A stretch of DNA of 64,000 nt, taken from the NCBI RefSeq assembly GCF_024125445.1, contig NZ_JAMXWM010000009.1, forward strand, positions 1-64,000. Direction: 5' to 3'. A model generated the notes under the pieces. It was not told the origin of the DNA and did not search any database. It saw only the letters and a program-made list of their open reading frames with translations. A program made the translations under genes and the position numbers. Below are positions 7,874-16,482 of this stretch, piece by piece; position 1 is the stretch's first letter, and every line of letters starts with the position of its first letter. Source of the stretch: Sporolactobacillus shoreicorticis. Its GTDB lineage: Bacteria > Bacillota > Bacilli > Bacillales > Sporolactobacillaceae.

Positions 7874-8671
7874 TCAATCGAAAAACAGGTGATCATCATT
7901 AATTAAAATTCGATTGATCTTTGTCGCTTTGCCGGTCTTCTCATCAATTTGAATAAGCACGGCACCAAGCTGACCCGATCCTTCCTCGCTCTCAAAACGA
8001 ACAGGCATCGAAGTCAGAAATCTTTTTGTCACCGTAGCTCTCTTGACCCCAATGATGCCATTATAGGGACCGGTCATCCCAACATCCGTCAAATATGCAG
8101 TTCCTTGTGGCAGAATACGTTCGTCAGCTGTTTGAACATGAGTATGCGTTCCGATTACTGCTGAAACACGACCATCCAAATACCATCCCAGCGCAAGTTT
8201 TTCACTTGTCGTTTCCGCGTGAACATCGACAAATATGATCGATGTTTTTTGGTGTGCTTCATCAACAAGCTGTTTGACGATTCGGAATGGGTCATCCAGC
8301 GGCGGTAAAAAAACGCGTCCCTGAATATTGATCACAGCCACCGACATAGTGTGCGGCAGCGTAATGTAACGAATTCCTGTTCCAGGTGTTCCTTCAGGAA
8401 AGTTTGCCGGACGAACAAGCAGTTTGGCATCGTCAATGAACTCAAACAGCTCACGATTATCCCAAGTATGATTTCCCATCGTAAGCATATCTGCTCCTGC
8501 CTCAATCAGCTGTCGATAGATTTTTTTAGTCAATCCCTTTCCATGTGCCGCATTTTCCGCATTCACGATTGTTACCGTGGGTTGAAACTTACTTTTTAAT
8601 TTTTGCAAATAGCTTTCAATCATTTCTCGACCTGTGCGTCCATAGACATCACCGACAAATAAAATTTTCAT
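7874..8671 (-). CDS. ymdB: YmdB-type metallophosphoesterase (2',3'-cyclic nucleotide phosphodiesterase)
   Basis: A 265-residue calcineurin-like phosphoesterase of the YmdB family. It shows the metal-binding motifs FVGDVYGRTGRE at the N-terminus, NAENAAHGKG at about 37-46, MGNHTWDNRE at about 65-75, DVHAETTSEK at about 149-158 and GTHTHVQTADE near 174-184. B. subtilis YmdB hydrolyses 2',3'-cyclic NMPs, products of RNA decay, and controls the switch between motility and biofilm. It is normally just downstream of rny, as here, though a terminator and a GC-rich element separate the two. No strong Shine-Dalgarno is seen (GAGTG), so expression may be low. Confidence 0.93.
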   Translation of the reverse strand: MKILFVGDVYGRTGREMIESYLQKLKSKFQPTVTIVNAENAAHGKGLTKKIYRQLIEAGADMLTMGNHTWDNRELFEFIDDAKLLVRPANFPEGTPGTGIRYITLPHTMSVAVINIQGRVFLPPLDDPFRIVKQLVDEAHQKTSIIFVDVHAETTSEKLALGWYLDGRVSAVIGTHTHVQTADERILPQGTAYLTDVGMTGPYNGIIGVKRATVTKRFLTSMPVRFESEEGSGQLGAVLIQIDEKTGKATKINRILINDDHLFFD

Positions 8672-8714
8672 TGTTCACACTCTTTTCTAATCACTAATCC
8701 CACTCAAGGTATAA

Positions 8715-8742
8715 GAAAAACCGGGCAAAAAACGCCCGGTTC
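8715..8742. terminator. Hairpin terminator upstream of ymdB
   Basis: A perfect 8-bp GC-rich stem (AACCGGGC with GCCCGGTT) and a seven-base loop; five T residues follow on the minus strand. It lies about 45 bases before the ymdB start and forms the inner edge of the GC-rich element. Confidence 0.55.
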
Positions 8743-8917
8743 TAAATCCACACCAGGTTTTGAATACGCTCCGGGTGCTCGCGATCAACTGGCGTGCTCG
8801 CGGGCATTCCAAATGCCTGCGGGCTCCCCTAGCCTGCACTCCAGCAGGAGTCTCGCATCTCTGCACGTCTGTCCACGACCTTTTGCTTTACTGTAAAATC
8901 ATATACTGTCTTAACTT
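8743..8917 (-). repeat. GC-rich intergenic element, probably a dispersed Bacillales-type repeat
   Basis: This non-coding stretch is clearly richer in GC than its flanks. Read on the minus strand it contains GCGAGACTCCTGC, GCCCGCAGG, GCCCGCGAGC and ACCCGGAGCG in order, with local inverted repeats. The order and wording resemble the GAGACTCCTGCGGGA...CCCGCAGG...GCCCGCGGAAAGCG dispersed repeat common in intergenic regions of Bacillaceae, which I recognise from memory only. I saw just one copy in the window. It lies between the rny terminator and ymdB. Confidence 0.45.
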
Positions 8918-8919
8918 GT

Positions 8920-8948
8920 AAAAAAGGCGGCCTTTTGCCGCCTTTTTT
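8920..8948 (-). terminator. Strong terminator after rny
   Basis: The AAAAAAGGCGG/CCGCCTTTTTT stem with a seven-base loop ends in six T residues on the minus strand, touching the rny stop codon. The symmetrical A/T flanks make it active in both directions. Confidence 0.85.
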
Positions 8949-10509
8949 ATTTCGCATATTCTACAGCCCGTGTCTCGCGAATCACCGTAACCTTGATATT
9001 TCCTGGATAGTCCAGTTCATTTTCAATTTTTTTGGTGATTTCACGCGCCAACTGGAATGATTTTGCATCATCAACGATATCCGGTTGAACGATAATTCGA
9101 ATTTCTCGTCCCGCCTGAATCGCATACGATTTCTCGACCCCTTCAAAAGATTCGGAGATTTCTTCCAATTTCTCCAGTCGATGGATATATGTTTCAAGTG
9201 TTTCACGGCGTGCTCCCGGTCTCGCAGCAGACAATGCATCTGCTGCGGCGACAAGAACAGAGATTACAGAGGTAGCCGCAGTATCTCCATGGTGAGAAGC
9301 GATGCTGTTAATAACAACCGGGTGCTCTTTGTACTTCGTTGCTAACTCAACACCGATTTCCACATGGCTTCCTTCAACCTCGTGGTCAATCGCTTTGCCG
9401 ATATCATGCAGCAATCCTGCTCTTCTCGCCAAATTCTCGTCTTCTCCAAGTTCGGCAGCCATCATTCCGGCTAAAAAAGCAACTTCCATCGAATGTTTCA
9501 ACACATTCTGACCGTAACTTGTTCTGAAGTGGAGTCGTCCCAAGATCTTGATCAGATCCGGATGTAAGCTGTGAATACCGACTTCAAAAATGGTTTGTTC
9601 TCCGTAATCGCGGATTTTCTCATCAACTTCATGTCGCGATTTTTCTACCATTTCTTCAATACGAGCCGGATGAATGCGTCCATCTTGAACGAGCTTCTCA
9701 AGAGCAAGACGAGCAACCTCTCGCCGGATCGGGTCAAATCCTGACAGAATAACAGCTTCCGGCGTATCATCAATAATGAGATCAATACCCGTAAGTGTTT
9801 CAAGTGTCCGGATATTTCGTCCCTCTCGCCCGATGATACGACCCTTCATTTCATCATTGGGCAGGTTGACAACCGAAACTGTAGTCTCCGTTACATGATC
9901 TGCTGCGCAACGTTGAATCGCCAGCGAAAGGATACTTTTTGCTTTCTTTTCCGCATCTTCCTTCGCTCTTGATTCGATATCCTTTGCGATTTGAGCAGCC
10001 TCATGGATGGTTTCCTGCCTGACTTGGTTCAGAATGAGTTCCTTCGCCTCGTCGTTCGTTAAACCGGAAATACGTTCAAGCTCCGATTGCTGCTTACGCA
10101 GCGATTCCTCCACTTTGCTTTCCATCTCTTCAATTTGTCGACGTTTCTTGCTAAGAGTTTCCTCCCTTTTTTCCAATGAACTCTCTTTATTATCGAGTGA
10201 CTCGCTTTTTCGATCGAGCAAATCCTCTTTCTGCAAAAGGCGATTTTCTTGTCTTTGAAGTTCATTTCGCCGCTCACGCGCTTCATTCTCTGCCTGAGAC
10301 CGAAGCGTATGGATTTCGTCCTTTGCTTCCAAGAGGGCTTCTTTTTTCAATGCCTCCGCATCTCGATGCGCATCTTCAACAATCTGATGTGCTGCGGTTT
10401 CAGCAGATGAAATTTTCGCCTCAGCAAATTTCTTTCGGATGTAATAGCCAACAAACAGACAAACTACAGAGACAAGCACAATGGAGATGATCAAAATAAT
10501 GATTATCAT
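8947..10509 (-). CDS. rny: Ribonuclease Y
   Basis: RNase Y is the membrane-anchored endoribonuclease that begins decay and maturation of many mRNAs. The product has 520 residues, exactly the usual length. It has an N-terminal membrane helix ([22 protein letters not shown]), a long charged coiled coil (about 25-200), a KH domain with [15 protein letters not shown] (about 205-270) and an HD domain with [10 protein letters not shown] and [15 protein letters not shown] (about 330-430). The start is ATG 10509 behind a perfect AAGGAGGTGA; the open frame runs 39 codons further upstream but without a ribosome binding site. It has its own promoter at 10761 and a long leader. Confidence 0.97.
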   Translation of the reverse strand: MIIIILIISIVLVSVVCLFVGYYIRKKFAEAKISSAETAAHQIVEDAHRDAEALKKEALLEAKDEIHTLRSQAENEARERRNELQRQENRLLQKEDLLDRKSESLDNKESSLEKREETLSKKRRQIEEMESKVEESLRKQQSELERISGLTNDEAKELILNQVRQETIHEAAQIAKDIESRAKEDAEKKAKSILSLAIQRCAADHVTETTVSVVNLPNDEMKGRIIGREGRNIRTLETLTGIDLIIDDTPEAVILSGFDPIRREVARLALEKLVQDGRIHPARIEEMVEKSRHEVDEKIRDYGEQTIFEVGIHSLHPDLIKILGRLHFRTSYGQNVLKHSMEVAFLAGMMAAELGEDENLARRAGLLHDIGKAIDHEVEGSHVEIGVELATKYKEHPVVINSIASHHGDTAATSVISVLVAAADALSAARPGARRETLETYIHRLEKLEEISESFEGVEKSYAIQAGREIRIIVQPDIVDDAKSFQLAREITKKIENELDYPGNIKVTVIRETRAVEYAK

Positions 10510-11003
10510 TATTTCACCTCCTTGCTTTTCCATATCGTCAACAAGTAAAACAGTTACTTTTACCTTTTGAATGATGCTTAACAAAGATACGATAGGTAGA
10601 AAAGGTGTTTCAACTAAATATCCCAATTCTATTACCCTTATGCAATGGGTCGCATGAAAGGAACATGGCAGTTTCGTTCACCGTTCTGTCGCCTTTTTAA
10701 GCATTTTCATGCGAAAAATTTACATAATCATGTAATCAATAACTTTGCAGTTACAAGTTTATTGTATAATTGACTATTTGGGTTGTCAACCTCACACCCT
10801 TTGGATTGTATTTTAAAATTTTTATTACATTCTGATAATTATAATATTTTTAGACTTTTTTGATGCAGCTTATAAAAGCGCTACTCGGCGACATTTAAAA
10901 TAATTGATTCACCTTTCAATTTTAGAAAAAACCGTTGAATATGTCAGAAGACTGAAAAGAAGTTTGACCTCAAAATCTTCATGTATCCGATAAATTTATG
11001 CCC
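10510..11003. other. Long non-coding interval: rny leader and recA-rny spacer
   Basis: About 490 bases hold no convincing gene. From the promoter at 10761-10789 a leader of about 245 bases reaches the rny start. It contains a 16-base hairpin (TTACAT-AATC-ATGTAA, 10720-10735) close to the expected transcript start and a 9-bp inverted repeat (10651-10659 with 10705-10713) that could close a 45-base loop. The part from 10790 to 11003 is AT-rich, with nothing I can name. In B. subtilis pbpX occupies this interval. Confidence 0.55.
10761..10789 (-). promoter_or_regulatory. Sigma-A promoter of rny
   Basis: On the minus strand TTGACA (perfect -35) is followed after exactly 17 bases by TACAAT (-10, one mismatch). 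The implied start point near 10753 gives a leader of about 245 bases. Confidence 0.8.
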
Positions 11004-11051
11004 AATAAAAAGAAGCAGTCTTAAAAGTCAGCTTTGACTAAAAGACCGCAT
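11004..11051 (-). terminator. Intrinsic terminator after recA
   Basis: On the minus strand GCGGTCTT pairs with AAGACTGC (one G-T) around an inner AGTCA/TGACT stem, followed by a T-rich tail (TTCTTTTT). It starts 25 bases after the recA stop. Confidence 0.7.
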
Positions 11052-11075
11052 TTTACACTTGCTTTATAACGAAAC

Positions 11076-12125
11076 TTATTCTTTATTTGGAAGCGGTTCA
11101 GTTTCTTCATCAGGATTTTCTTCCGGTAGTCCGTCCAACTGGTAATGTTCACGAATTCGTTGTTTTATTTCCTCTTTTACAGGGTTATTTTCTTTCAAAT
11201 AGAGTTTCGAGTTCTCACGTCCCTGACCTAAGCGTTCATTATTGTAAGAATACCATGAGCCACTTTTTTCAACAATATCCAGATCAGCACCGATATCAAG
11301 AATTTCGCCTTCTTGCGAAATCCCCTGTCCGTACATAATGTCTACTTCTGCCTGTTTAAAAGGTGGGGCAACCTTATTCTTGACTACCTTAATTCTCGCT
11401 CGATTGCCGACAATATCATTGCCGATTTTGAGCGTCTCTGCACGGCGCACCTCCAATCGTACCGAGGCATAAAATTTAAGTGCACGGCCGCCCGGTGTGA
11501 TTTCAGGGTTACCGAACATAACGCCTACTTTCTCGCGAATCTGATTGATAAAAATAGCGGTTGTTTTTGACTTGCTGATTGCTCCGGAAAGCTTCCGAAG
11601 GGCTTGGGACATCAACCGTGCCTGAAGACCGACATGAGCATCTCCCATCTCGCCTTCAATTTCAGCTTTCGGCACCAAAGCCGCGACCGAATCAATAACA
11701 ATGATATCAACCGCGCCGCTTCGTACAAGTGCTTCAGCAATTTCAAGCGCCTGCTCGCCGGTATCCGGTTGAGAGAGGAGCAGTTCATCAATGTTGACGC
11801 CTAGATGTTCGGCATAAACGGGATCAAGTGCATGTTCGGCATCAATAAAGGCTGCCTGTCCGCCGCCTTGCTGCGCTTCGGCAATGGCATGCAGCGCAAC
11901 CGTTGTTTTTCCTGAGGATTCAGGTCCGTAGATTTCAATAATACGTCCGCGCGGATAACCGCCGACGCCCAGTGCTATATCTAAGGCCAGAGAACCGCTT
12001 GATACTGTGGACACACGCTGTTCCGGCCGTTCTCCCAATCGCATAATTGAACCTTTGCCAAACTGTTTCTCAATTTGGCGAAGAGCGCTGTCTAATGCTG
12101 CTTTTCGTTCATTTTTTTCAGCCAT
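11076..12125 (-). CDS. recA: Recombinase RecA
   Basis: A full-length 349-residue RecA. The P-loop GPESSGKTT is at 67-75, the [15 protein letters not shown] region follows, the Walker B is [14 protein letters not shown], and the L1/L2 loops include [18 protein letters not shown] and [21 protein letters not shown]. The C-terminus is acidic ([16 protein letters not shown]). RecA forms ATP-dependent filaments on single-stranded DNA for homologous repair and for LexA cleavage in the SOS response. Upstream cinA is close, as in most Firmicutes, but the 93-base gap contains a promoter and LexA-box-like sequences. The Shine-Dalgarno AAGGAG is 13 bases from the ATG, which is longer than usual. Confidence 0.98.
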   Translation of the reverse strand: MAEKNERKAALDSALRQIEKQFGKGSIMRLGERPEQRVSTVSSGSLALDIALGVGGYPRGRIIEIYGPESSGKTTVALHAIAEAQQGGGQAAFIDAEHALDPVYAEHLGVNIDELLLSQPDTGEQALEIAEALVRSGAVDIIVIDSVAALVPKAEIEGEMGDAHVGLQARLMSQALRKLSGAISKSKTTAIFINQIREKVGVMFGNPEITPGGRALKFYASVRLEVRRAETLKIGNDIVGNRARIKVVKNKVAPPFKQAEVDIMYGQGISQEGEILDIGADLDIVEKSGSWYSYNNERLGQGRENSKLYLKENNPVKEEIKQRIREHYQLDGLPEENPDEETEPLPNKE

Positions 12126-12160
12126 GATCGTGGTTCATCTCCTTCAACATTCTTTTTATA

Positions 12161-12211
12161 ATCATACCTTTTTCCATCGATAAGCACAAGTGTTCTGCGA
12201 ATGTTTATTCG
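12161..12211 (-). promoter_or_regulatory. recA promoter with LexA-box-like sequences
   Basis: The minus strand has TTGTGC, 17 bases, TATGAT (12161-12189). Overlapping the -35 is GAACACTTGTGC (12184-12195), close to the GAAC-N4-GTTC core of the Gram-positive LexA box. A second, symmetric CGAATAAACATTCG (12198-12211) lies just upstream and departs from the consensus only at the inner C and G. SOS control is expected for recA; which box works is not certain. Confidence 0.5.
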
Positions 12212-12218
12212 TTTTTTT

Positions 12219-13466
12219 TTACTGTCCGAGAATTGGCAATCCGTTTAAATATCTTCTGACTATGTCATACCCCGTCTTCGCTGACTGAATTCTGATTTTT
12301 TGACGAGTTCCATTAAATTGAAAGGGATAGCTATTCGCGCCGTTTTTATATGCAAGACCAATATAAACGGTCCCTACTGCTTTCCCTTCGCTTGTATCGG
12401 GACCTGCGACACCTGTAAACGAAATACCAAAATCAGAGCCACACAGTTTACGGGCTGACTCAGCCAAAAGCTTCGCGCATATTGCACTCACGGCTCCGTC
12501 TGTTTGAAGTACATCTTCAGGAACATGAAGCACGTGACGCTTCACATGGTTCGTATAGCAGACAATGCCTCCGCTTAGAACTGAAGATGCTCCTGGAAAA
12601 GCCGCCAGCCAATCGGCCGCCATACCGCCTGTAAGACTTTCTGCAAACGCGATCGTTTTTTTCTTCTCACACAGCAGCTGGAACACAACTTCAGGAAGCG
12701 ACGTTTCATCATATCCATATAGATATTGGCCGACTCGTGCATCGATTTTCGCCTCAAGCGCATCAAGCATCGCTTCTGCCTGATCCGATCGTTCATGCTT
12801 TGCAGTCAATCTCAAAGTGACCTCACTCTCTTTGGCGAGCGGCGCAATGGTCGGATTTGACTGCGCATCGATCAAATCAATAATTTTCGTCTCCAGCTGA
12901 GATTCACCGATTCCAAAAAAACGAAGGACGCGCGATTGAATATGTTCTTCATTTCGACGCGCTAAATAACGTTGAGCGAAATCAAGAAACATTGGTTTCA
13001 TTTCTGACGGAACGCCGGGCATCAACAAATAAAGATGATTCTTCGTATCGACAATCATCCCCGGAGCCATCCCATGATGGTTGGGCAGTACATGACTCCC
13101 TTCAATCACCAATGCCTGCTTTTTATTATTTTCAGTCATTTCTCTTCCGGTCACCTTAAAATAATTTAAGATACTGTCCATTGCTTCTTGATCCGTTACC
13201 ATTTTTCTTCCTAATACTTTCGCAACGGTCTCTTTTGTCAAATCATCTTTTGTGGGACCGAGTCCGCCGGTAAAGATCAACAGATCTGCTCGTGCTTCCG
13301 CATTCTTGATCACATCAATCATGCGTGCTTCGTTATCGCCGCAGACTGTATGAAAAAAAACATCAATACCTAGCGCGGCTAAATGTTCAGAAATAAACTG
13401 AGCGTTCGTATTAGCAATTTGTCCGAGCAAAAGTTCCGAACCAACCGCAATGATTTCTGCATTCAT
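12219..13466 (-). CDS. cinA: Competence/damage-inducible protein CinA (NMN amidohydrolase-type)
   Basis: About 415 residues with an N-terminal MoCF-biosynthesis-like domain ([20 protein letters not shown], then [14 protein letters not shown] at about 70-85) and a C-terminal CinA domain ([25 protein letters not shown], then [11 protein letters not shown]). Bacterial CinA proteins combine ADP-ribose pyrophosphatase-type and NMN deamidase-type activities in the NAD salvage cycle, and in several species the gene is cotranscribed with recA. The start was placed at ATG 13466, because AGGAG lies 9 bases upstream; a TTG two codons earlier would be too close. It follows pgsA directly in the same orientation. 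Confidence 0.95.
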   Translation of the reverse strand: MNAEIIAVGSELLLGQIANTNAQFISEHLAALGIDVFFHTVCGDNEARMIDVIKNAEARADLLIFTGGLGPTKDDLTKETVAKVLGRKMVTDQEAMDSILNYFKVTGREMTENNKKQALVIEGSHVLPNHHGMAPGMIVDTKNHLYLLMPGVPSEMKPMFLDFAQRYLARRNEEHIQSRVLRFFGIGESQLETKIIDLIDAQSNPTIAPLAKESEVTLRLTAKHERSDQAEAMLDALEAKIDARVGQYLYGYDETSLPEVVFQLLCEKKKTIAFAESLTGGMAADWLAAFPGASSVLSGGIVCYTNHVKRHVLHVPEDVLQTDGAVSAICAKLLAESARKLCGSDFGISFTGVAGPDTSEGKAVGTVYIGLAYKNGANSYPFQFNGTRQKIRIQSAKTGYDIVRRYLNGLPILGQ

Positions 13467-13553
13467 GTGCAAGAGCTCCTATCCTCCGTTTTCAAACCTA
13501 TTATTCTCTCGTTTATTATCAGGCACAAAAATGCGTAGTGCAAGTCTGCCCGC

Positions 13554-14132
13554 TCATTTAGATTGGAAAACAATCTGGCGATTCTTATAAAAATAATCGA
13601 TTCCGGAAAGGACAGTAAGAATGACCGCAATCCAGAGAATAATCTGATCAAGAGGAAATCCGTTCAAACCGAAAGGTACATTATTAAACAAGAATAAAAT
13701 GATCGCCACCATTTGTGAGAAGGTTTTCCATTTTGCAATTTTGCTTGCTGCAATCACTTCCCCTTCTTCAACAGCCACTAAACGCAAGCCGGTGACAGCA
13801 AATTCACGTGCAAGGATCAGAATCACCAGCCAGGATGCCATTCTTCCCAGGCCCACAAAAGCAACAAAGGCACTCATTACGAGCAGTTTATCAGCCAAAG
13901 GATCAAGCAGTTTCCCAAAATTTGTAATTAAATGATACTTGCGTGCGAGCTGTCCATCAAGCCAGTCAGTAAAAGAAGCGAGAACAAAAATAATGGCAGC
14001 AAGCAGTTGGGAAACAGGAAGCCGGTAACTTTCCCCGCCAAGAACACCAAGCGGAATCGGTGCCAGAAGCAGAACTAAGAAAAGCGGAATCATGATCATG
14101 CGTGCTACCGTTAATTTATTGGCAATATTCAT
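13554..14132 (-). CDS. pgsA: CDP-diacylglycerol-glycerol-3-phosphate 3-phosphatidyltransferase
   Basis: PgsA makes phosphatidylglycerol phosphate, the committed step to phosphatidylglycerol. The 192-residue integral membrane protein has about five or six hydrophobic helices and the CDP-alcohol phosphotransferase motif DGQLAR-N8-G-N3-D-N3-D (DWLDGQLARKYHLITNFGKL, then LDPLADK). The ATG has GGAGG 7 to 8 bases upstream. It sits between rodZ and cinA as in B. subtilis, but a terminator separates it from rodZ. Confidence 0.96.
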   Translation of the reverse strand: MNIANKLTVARMIMIPLFLVLLLAPIPLGVLGGESYRLPVSQLLAAIIFVLASFTDWLDGQLARKYHLITNFGKLLDPLADKLLVMSAFVAFVGLGRMASWLVILILAREFAVTGLRLVAVEEGEVIAASKIAKWKTFSQMVAIILFLFNNVPFGLNGFPLDQIILWIAVILTVLSGIDYFYKNRQIVFQSK

Positions 14133-14212
14133 CGAAAAGTCCTCCTACAAATTAATGATCACTGTTTTGAAAATGTTACGGTACCCCGACACAGCTTGCG
14201 CCGTCTTACAGC

Positions 14213-14246
14213 CAAAAAAAGTGAGCCGCCGCAGCGGGCTGGCTCC
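14213..14246 (-). terminator. Terminator after rodZ
   Basis: On the minus strand a GAGCC/GGCTC outer stem with an inner GC-rich part is followed by ACTTTTTTT. It separates rodZ from pgsA. Confidence 0.7.
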
Positions 14247-14261
14247 AATAAAACAAATTGT

Positions 14262-15137
14262 TCACTTGCTGAAATTAATTAGAAGGGTCTGTACTGTGCC
14301 TGAATTTGAAAAGTTAACATTCTTACCGTTTATTTTCAATTCCGTTCCAGGCACGTTACCAAATTTGAGCCGAAGTGTCTGCACATCTGATGCATCAAAA
14401 TGATATGACTTTTTCCCCGTGCGCGCTGCAGTTCCTTGAGCAATTTGTTTGTTCGTTGTGTTGTCTACCGCTTCAAACCAAGCGGGGGAATTAGATTTAG
14501 CTGTGACGGTAACATCAAATTGATCAGTTCCGGATAACGTATAAGTGGTCGTCGTCCCTTCTTCTTTATCCTTTTTCAATTTCTGTTCAGAAGAGGAGTC
14601 TGATGAACTGCTCGCTGAATCAGAGGATGACGAACTGTCCGGTGATGCGCTGTCGCCTTTATACTGAACGGAATTGCTGCTGCTCTCATCCGTCGACGGA
14701 TTGGATCCACCTCCCGCAATGTGTGTCACAAGAATATAAACAATCATCAATGCAATCAGGACAAAAACAATCACAATTGCCTTGTTGACAAATGAAGACC
14801 AATTTTTTGATCGAACCGCATTTGTATGAAGTTTTTTCGGCGATCGTTCGTTTTCGCTGCCGTCCGGAGGAGTAACACGCGTTTCCACACGCTGGTGCTC
14901 AAGCTTCGGCATATCGCCGGGATACTCCTCCACCAGACTTTTAAAATCCAGTCCGACTGCTTCTGCGTAGCTTTTAATAAAGGCTCGGGTATAAAAGTCA
15001 CCAGGAAGCTGACTGTAATCGCCGTCTTCAATTGCTTTCAGATAACGTCTTTGAATTTTTGTTTCTTCTTGAAGATCGTCCAGAGACAGGTTCTTCTGTT
15101 CCCGGGCTTCCTTCAGCACTTGACCAAGTTCACTCAA
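14262..15137 (-). CDS. rodZ: RodZ-like cell-shape protein (YmfM)
   Basis: About 291 residues. The N-terminal helix-turn-helix (LGQVLKEAREQKNLSLDDLQ to about residue 70) is that of RodZ/YmfM. One membrane helix lies at about 120-142 (IVIVFVLIALMIVYILVTHI). A Ser/Asp-rich linker follows, and then a C-terminal DUF4115 beta domain. RodZ links MreB filaments to the elongation machinery. The start is placed at TTG 15137, six bases after AGGTG; GTG 15146 would overlap the Shine-Dalgarno. The linker is unusually serine-rich (SSSSSDSASSSSDSSS). Neighbours ymfK and pgsA match B. subtilis. Confidence 0.9.
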   Translation of the reverse strand: MSELGQVLKEAREQKNLSLDDLQEETKIQRRYLKAIEDGDYSQLPGDFYTRAFIKSYAEAVGLDFKSLVEEYPGDMPKLEHQRVETRVTPPDGSENERSPKKLHTNAVRSKNWSSFVNKAIVIVFVLIALMIVYILVTHIAGGGSNPSTDESSSNSVQYKGDSASPDSSSSSDSASSSSDSSSEQKLKKDKEEGTTTTYTLSGTDQFDVTVTAKSNSPAWFEAVDNTTNKQIAQGTAARTGKKSYHFDASDVQTLRLKFGNVPGTELKINGKNVNFSNSGTVQTLLINFSK

Positions 15138-15152
15138 TCCTAACACCTGCCA

Positions 15153-15935
15153 TTATGAATTAAAATAATGCCATGAAAAACAAGGAGCCGTTGTCATTTC
15201 GTTTGTTATTTTCTCTTCGCGATGACTTCGAAGTTCAATAATATAATCAAACGTGTCCATCGAAAACTCTGTTCCCTTGATAAAAAGATCCGGATGCTCG
15301 ATTACTTTAGTAACAGGGAGCCTCATCAATTCGCGAATCAGATTCCAATGACTTTCCGAACCTGATCTTTGCGAAACAGCTCCATCAATGACAAAAATTT
15401 GATCATGAGACCGCTCATCTTCAGAAAGTCTCGTTCGAATGGTCTGTTTCAAGAGGGTTGATGATATAAATTGCCAGCGTTTATTTGCGGACACACTAGC
15501 CGCGATAATTGACTCCGACTTGCCTACTCGTGGCAACCCGCGAATACCGAGCAGAAGATGTGCCGGCATCTTAAACAATTCTGCCATAAAATCAACCAGT
15601 AAGCCGATTTCATCACGTGAAAAACGGAATGTTTTACGATCTCCTGTGTCTCTCTCTATGTATCGGCCATGACGAACAGCAAGTCGGTCACCAAGTGTCG
15701 GCTGTCGGACCTTAGTCAGATGAATGGTTTCCATCTTCTCGATTGCAGCCAAAAATTGTTTCATCTGCCCGTCGTTCTGAGATTTAACCAGAAGTCCGCG
15801 ACGTTCGTGATCCACCCCATTAATGGTCAGAATGTTGATTCCGAGGACACCAAGCAGCGAGGAAACTTCTCCAAGTAATCCAGGCCTGTTCTTATGTATT
15901 TCGTACTCCATATACCATTCTTTACCGTCGGACAT
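15153..15935 (-). CDS. ymfK: YmfK family protein (DUF3388), ACT-like plus P-loop-like
   Basis: The 260-residue product matches the YmfK/DUF3388 family of spore formers. The first 75 residues (MEYEIHKNRPGLLGEVSSLL, then GVLGINILTINGVD) have the form of an ACT ligand-binding domain. A later segment, LGIRGLPRVGKSESIIAA, looks like a P-loop, and IFVIDGA may be a Walker B. No function is established. In B. subtilis it lies in the ymfI-ymfJ-ymfK-ymfM run, as here. It is followed at once by rodZ (gap about 15 bases), so the two are probably cotranscribed. The ATG has GGAGG upstream. The family assignment is fairly sure; the domain reading is mine. Confidence 0.82.
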   Translation of the reverse strand: MSDGKEWYMEYEIHKNRPGLLGEVSSLLGVLGINILTINGVDHERRGLLVKSQNDGQMKQFLAAIEKMETIHLTKVRQPTLGDRLAVRHGRYIERDTGDRKTFRFSRDEIGLLVDFMAELFKMPAHLLLGIRGLPRVGKSESIIAASVSANKRWQFISSTLLKQTIRTRLSEDERSHDQIFVIDGAVSQRSGSESHWNLIRELMRLPVTKVIEHPDLFIKGTEFSMDTFDYIIELRSHREEKITNEMTTAPCFSWHYFNS

Positions 15936-16094
15936 AAAGTTTCCTCCATCGGTTCCACTGCTTGGAGTCTCAAAGTTTCCTTACTGTATCATAACACCAC
16001 TAGAGGTTCCAGGTGCCGAAATTCACAGTTCAATTATCATTAACGTACATTACTAATATTATCATAACTTCATTATTTTAACGATAGAGACACT

Positions 16095-16130
16095 GAAAAA
16101 AGAGACGTACAAATACGCCTCTTTAAAAAA
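16095..16130 (-). terminator. Terminator after ymfJ
   Basis: A 10-bp stem (AAGAGGCGTA with TACGTCTCTT, one G-T pair) with a four-base loop is followed by six T residues on the minus strand. Confidence 0.8.
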
Positions 16131-16138
16131 TCCTGGTA

Positions 16139-16411
16139 TTAAACAGATTGATGTGCGTTTAATGAATCCGACGTCACCATTTTCATGATCAGTCGAGCAA
16201 GTACATGGCGCTCTGACTCACCTGCTACGGTCCACAAATCTTTAAGCACCCGATCCTGATCATTTTTAGGGTCTACATGTTCGCTGAGATAATCGCCTAT
16301 TTTCTTGGCAAATGATGTAATCGTATCATCACTGATACCAAGGTCTTCCGCCTGCTCTACCCGATCACCGAGAAAGTCTTTCCAATGTTTCCAGTTATCC
16401 ATAATGGACAC
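16139..16411 (-). CDS. ymfJ: YmfJ family protein (DUF3243)
   Basis: A 90-residue all-helical protein (WKHWKDFLGDRVEQAEDLGI, then AKKIGDYLSEHVDPKNDQDRVLKDLW, then ARLIMKMV) of the DUF3243 family, conserved among Bacillales next to ymfI and ymfK. The function is unknown. The start is GTG 16411, because AGGAGGAG is 8 bases upstream; the ATG three codons later would be 17 bases away. It lies downstream of ymfI, with a terminator at its end. Confidence 0.88.
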   Translation of the reverse strand: MSIMDNWKHWKDFLGDRVEQAEDLGISDDTITSFAKKIGDYLSEHVDPKNDQDRVLKDLWTVAGESERHVLARLIMKMVTSDSLNAHQSV

Positions 16412-16482
16412 GTTAATCTCCTCCTTTTTTGTGACCCTCTATAGAATTCCTAAAGATACACTTCCTTATTCATAAGGAGTAC

